This document shows, piece after piece, positions 61,587-64,000 of a DNA stretch of 64,000 bases. A model generated the notes under the pieces. The model did no database searches, had not been told where the DNA came from, and saw only the letters and a program-made list of their open reading frames with translations. Numbering within the stretch: position 1 is the stretch's first letter; every line of letters starts with the position of its first letter. The stretch spans positions 1-64,000 of the forward strand of contig CATZZP010000007.1 of NCBI GenBank assembly GCA_958426775.1, read 5' to 3'. Both the position numbers and the translations under genes were made by a program. This stretch comes from an uncultured Bacillota bacterium. GTDB lineage: Bacteria; Bacillota; Clostridia; Lachnospirales; CAG-274.

Positions 61587-63735
61587 TTAATTCCCTTTCC
61601 CTTCTTCTCCTATGTATCGTTTTAACAGTTATCACAATAATTATAATAATTACAATAGCACCTACGCCTATACCCACAAAAAGAGGCACCTTACTGCCGT
61701 TATCTTCCTCAGGCATAGGCTCACTCATATCCTCAAAGCCCTCTTCTATAGGCATAGGCTCACTTACATTTACGGTAAAATCCTGTATTTTTTCGTATTT
61801 TTCACCTGTGGAATCCTCATAGGAGATTATAATCTGACCTGAGCTTGTACCTACATTAACAGGTATAATTGTACCGTCAAAGGTATCACTTGCTCCTGCC
61901 TCCAATGTTCCTGCATAATATGTTGCCTCGGCTGTATTAAAGCCTTCACCTACCACACGCACCATAACATTAGATAAAGTTACCTTGCCTGTATTGTACA
62001 TATCAAAAACAATATTCATGCCCTCACCGCTAAAGCCGTCGGTAGGTACAATAATATCATTTGTTGTAAGCTCCGACTTTTGCTTAACGTTAATACCCAC
62101 AAGCTCTGTTGTTTTATATTCGTTATACTCTGAGTCCTCATATTCAAAGTTTACATTTAATGTATAAGTTCTTGCATCGGCATCAGGTACCGTATACATA
62201 CTAAAAGTATGACTAACCTCGCCTTTAGGCTTAATTTCATCAATATAAAATGTATTGGATGCCTTGTCCGGAGTAAAGACGTTGCCCTTTTTCTCCGTTT
62301 CCTCATCAACGGTAAGATATAGCTTAATGTTTTTAACTGCCTTTAAGGAATGAGTATTTTTAAAGGTCATATCAATATCAAAATTTTTGCCTGCCTCTAC
62401 AATAACAGGATTACATTCATAACGGCTTATAATAATTTTAGGAGTTGATGCCTTCTTTTCACCGTCTTCTCCCTCTGCTTCTTCTTCCTTTTCCGGATTG
62501 TAAACATTTACGCCGCTGTATTGAGTAAACTTTCTTATTTCAGGTCCCTCTTCTGTTTTACCCCCTGTTTCGTATTCTATTTCAAAGCCTATGGGATAGT
62601 TCTGTGTTGATGCCTGAGCAGTAGGAGCAAAGTCAAATACAATACTTTCCTCAGCATTTACCTCCAAGCTTTTAATGTGTTTAACAGAGGTTGAACGAGG
62701 CACAACCGCATTTTCCTCATCGCCCTTAGCCGTAATAACTATATTGCTTGCATTGTTATCTCCCGTATTTTTAACGGTAAGCTTAACTGACAGCTTTTGA
62801 CCTACTGAATATGTACCCATCGGCTCACTTGCAGTTACGGTTAAATCAGCCTTTGCATTACCGCTTACACCGGTTGCCGAAACATTTACATAGTAGCCAA
62901 ACTCCTTTTCAACCCTTTCTCCCTCTCCGTTGTCATAGGAAAGCTTATATGCAAGGGGATAAGAGCCGTCCTTTATATCACTGTTTGCAACTATATTAAA
63001 GGTAAGCCTCTCCGTTTTACCTTTCTCAAAGGTTGCAAAGCTGTAGGTGCTGCTGCCGTTTTCCATACCTATTGCCTCTGCAGTAAGTCCGCTTAAAACC
63101 ACCGTGACATTTTTGGCATCACAGTTGCCGTCATTTACCAATTCAGCAGAAAGCAAAGCATTTTCTCCCGGTGCTATTCTATCTGCAGAGCGTTCAAAAT
63201 CTTTCATGGTAACGGAGGTATTTGCACTTTCTCCCTCAACCTTAATATAAATGGTATCCTGTCCCGTAAAATTGGTTTTATTATTTGCCGAAAAGGCGTA
63301 ATTCAAAGTTAAGGGATACACTCCGCTTTTAGCATCCTTGTCAACTGTTATGTGCAGTTTAAGCTTCATTGTAGTAGTATTTTGAAGATAATACTTTACA
63401 TTACTTTTGTCTAAAACCTCAACCGTGTAAGGTATATTACCGCCTGATGCAACAGGCTGAATAAGGATATTGTATGCATAAAACGGACTTACATTTTTAA
63501 TTAAAACCTCAACATCCCTTTCTTCACCCTTGGCAAAGGATAATATACCGTCGCTTGACATTTTAAGCACCGGGTTTGGATCTACCTCCACACCCGGAGA
63601 AAAATAGTCCGTGTCATAATCGGTATCAATATAGCTGTCATCACTGCCATCATCTTCTTCTGCATAGATATTTATGCTTGTACATATAAAAATATTAACC
63701 AAAATAAGTAATAATGCCAAAAATCTATTCTTCAT
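61579..63735 (-). CDS. Membrane-anchored surface protein with CARDB/NEW3-type domains
   Basis: 718 residues. Signal peptide (MKNRFLALLLILVNIFICT), then at least four Ig-like segments of the CARDB/NPCBM-associated type (conserved LTVTASEPMGTYSVGQKLSV, IVEAGKNFDIDMTFKNTHS), then a C-terminal membrane helix (about 680-705) and an Arg-rich tail. No enzymatic domain. Encoded between the ATPase and the permease of an ABC exporter, it probably acts as an extracellular adaptor or substrate-binding partner, as in COG1361 proteins (inference). Start ATG 63735 follows GGAGGGAG. Confidence 0.82.
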   Translation of the reverse strand: MKNRFLALLLILVNIFICTSINIYAEEDDGSDDSYIDTDYDTDYFSPGVEVDPNPVLKMSSDGILSFAKGEERDVEVLIKNVSPFYAYNILIQPVASGGNIPYTVEVLDKSNVKYYLQNTTTMKLKLHITVDKDAKSGVYPLTLNYAFSANNKTNFTGQDTIYIKVEGESANTSVTMKDFERSADRIAPGENALLSAELVNDGNCDAKNVTVVLSGLTAEAIGMENGSSTYSFATFEKGKTERLTFNIVANSDIKDGSYPLAYKLSYDNGEGERVEKEFGYYVNVSATGVSGNAKADLTVTASEPMGTYSVGQKLSVKLTVKNTGDNNASNIVITAKGDEENAVVPRSTSVKHIKSLEVNAEESIVFDFAPTAQASTQNYPIGFEIEYETGGKTEEGPEIRKFTQYSGVNVYNPEKEEEAEGEDGEKKASTPKIIISRYECNPVIVEAGKNFDIDMTFKNTHSLKAVKNIKLYLTVDEETEKKGNVFTPDKASNTFYIDEIKPKGEVSHTFSMYTVPDADARTYTLNVNFEYEDSEYNEYKTTELVGINVKQKSELTTNDIIVPTDGFSGEGMNIVFDMYNTGKVTLSNVMVRVVGEGFNTAEATYYAGTLEAGASDTFDGTIIPVNVGTSSGQIIISYEDSTGEKYEKIQDFTVNVSEPMPIEEGFEDMSEPMPEEDNGSKVPLFVGIGVGAIVIIIIIVITVKTIHRRRRERELSE

Positions 63736-64000
63736 AACTTTCTCCCTCCACGCTTTCAATTTTTCCGTCACGTATATGTATAATTACATCTGCATATGTC
63801 GATATTTCCAAATCATGAGTTACAATTATTAAGGTTTGGTCATTCTCCCTTACCATACCCGTAATTAACTCCATCATTTCCGTTGTGGTTTTAGTATCAA
63901 GGTTGCCTGTAGGCTCATCTGCAAAAACTACCTGCGGACTGTTAATAAATGCCCTTGCAATACTTACTCTTTGCTGTTGTCCTCCACTCATCTCCGACGG
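63725..64000 (-). CDS. ABC transporter ATP-binding protein, C-terminal part (cut by window edge)
   Basis: 92 C-terminal residues of a MacB/LolD-type ATPase. The signature loop MSGGQQQRVSIARAF, Walker B VVFADEPTGNLD, and H-loop IIVTHDLE are visible. The Walker A part lies beyond the right edge. It overlaps the start of the surface protein gene, so the three genes form one operon transcribed leftwards. Confidence 0.92.
   Translation of the reverse strand, partial: PSEMSGGQQQRVSIARAFINSPQVVFADEPTGNLDTKTTTEMMELITGMVRENDQTLIIVTHDLEISTYADVIIHIRDGKIESVEGESYEE

Noticed and set aside
1..64000. CRISPR arrays, tRNA or rRNA genes, prophage or integrase genes
   Set aside because: I saw no regularly spaced repeats, no cloverleaf with a CCA end or GTTCGA-type T-loop, and no phage or recombinase proteins.

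Overview
The window looks like chromosome of a strictly anaerobic, spore-forming, low-G+C Firmicute of the class Clostridia, probably Oscillospirales/Ruminococcaceae-like (inference). Supporting genes: a class III ribonucleotide reductase, [FeFe]-hydrogenase maturation genes, spore-coat cotJABC, a YlmC/YmxH protein, Na+-pump decarboxylase subunits, PPi-dependent phosphofructokinase and many TTG starts. I see no tRNA, rRNA, CRISPR array, phage or intact insertion sequence.

Layout. 1-506 is the start of nrdD, divergent from a cell-shape and division cluster at 973-8987 (mreBCD, PBP2, minCDE, rodA), followed by mgsA, a DUF1294 gene and mscL. 10135-18022 is a minus-strand housekeeping block: sensor kinase, DUF3006, cupin, methyltransferase, ylmC, esterase, methionine aminopeptidase, PD-(D/E)XK protein, Xaa-Pro peptidase and a cytidylate-kinase-like gene. 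18166-20913 is a MocR regulator with a sulfhydrylase, then dedA and fabF. 23011-29198 is the full F1Fo ATP synthase operon in the order BEFHAGDC, preceded by a long structured leader ending in a terminator. 29725-30621 is a MarR/GNAT pair separated by one in-frame stop codon. 30927-33244 holds a GGDEF protein and a Fur-family regulator.

33422-34688 holds a second Na+-pump beta-subunit gene with a 44-residue partner. Upstream lies what I read as a yybP-ykoY (Mn2+) riboswitch. 35033-37926 is hydF, hydG and a TM1266-type gene behind an unidentified structured leader with a terminator. 38194-41368 is a compact N-degron operon, aat-clpS-clpA. putP, an alanyl-tRNA editing protein and a nitroreductase follow. 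45587-48776 is an ABC exporter whose permease carries two frameshifts at short repeats. 49132-50219 is cotJABC. 50439-55251 is a Na+-pumping decarboxylase or transcarboxylase operon with both a 5S-type and a 12S-type carboxyltransferase, divergent from a LysR gene. The right end has an exonuclease, pfp, a DAHP synthase, mecA and an ABC exporter with a CARDB-rich surface protein.

A common thread is sodium and proton energetics: two decarboxylase beta subunits, a Na+/proline symporter, an ATP synthase with part of a Na+ signature in its c subunit, and hydrogenase maturation. Three of these loci sit behind long leaders (29271-29395, 34724-34836, 37945-38081). The strongest candidates for something not yet described are the Mn2+-riboswitch-controlled OadB-like pair and the hyd and atp leaders.
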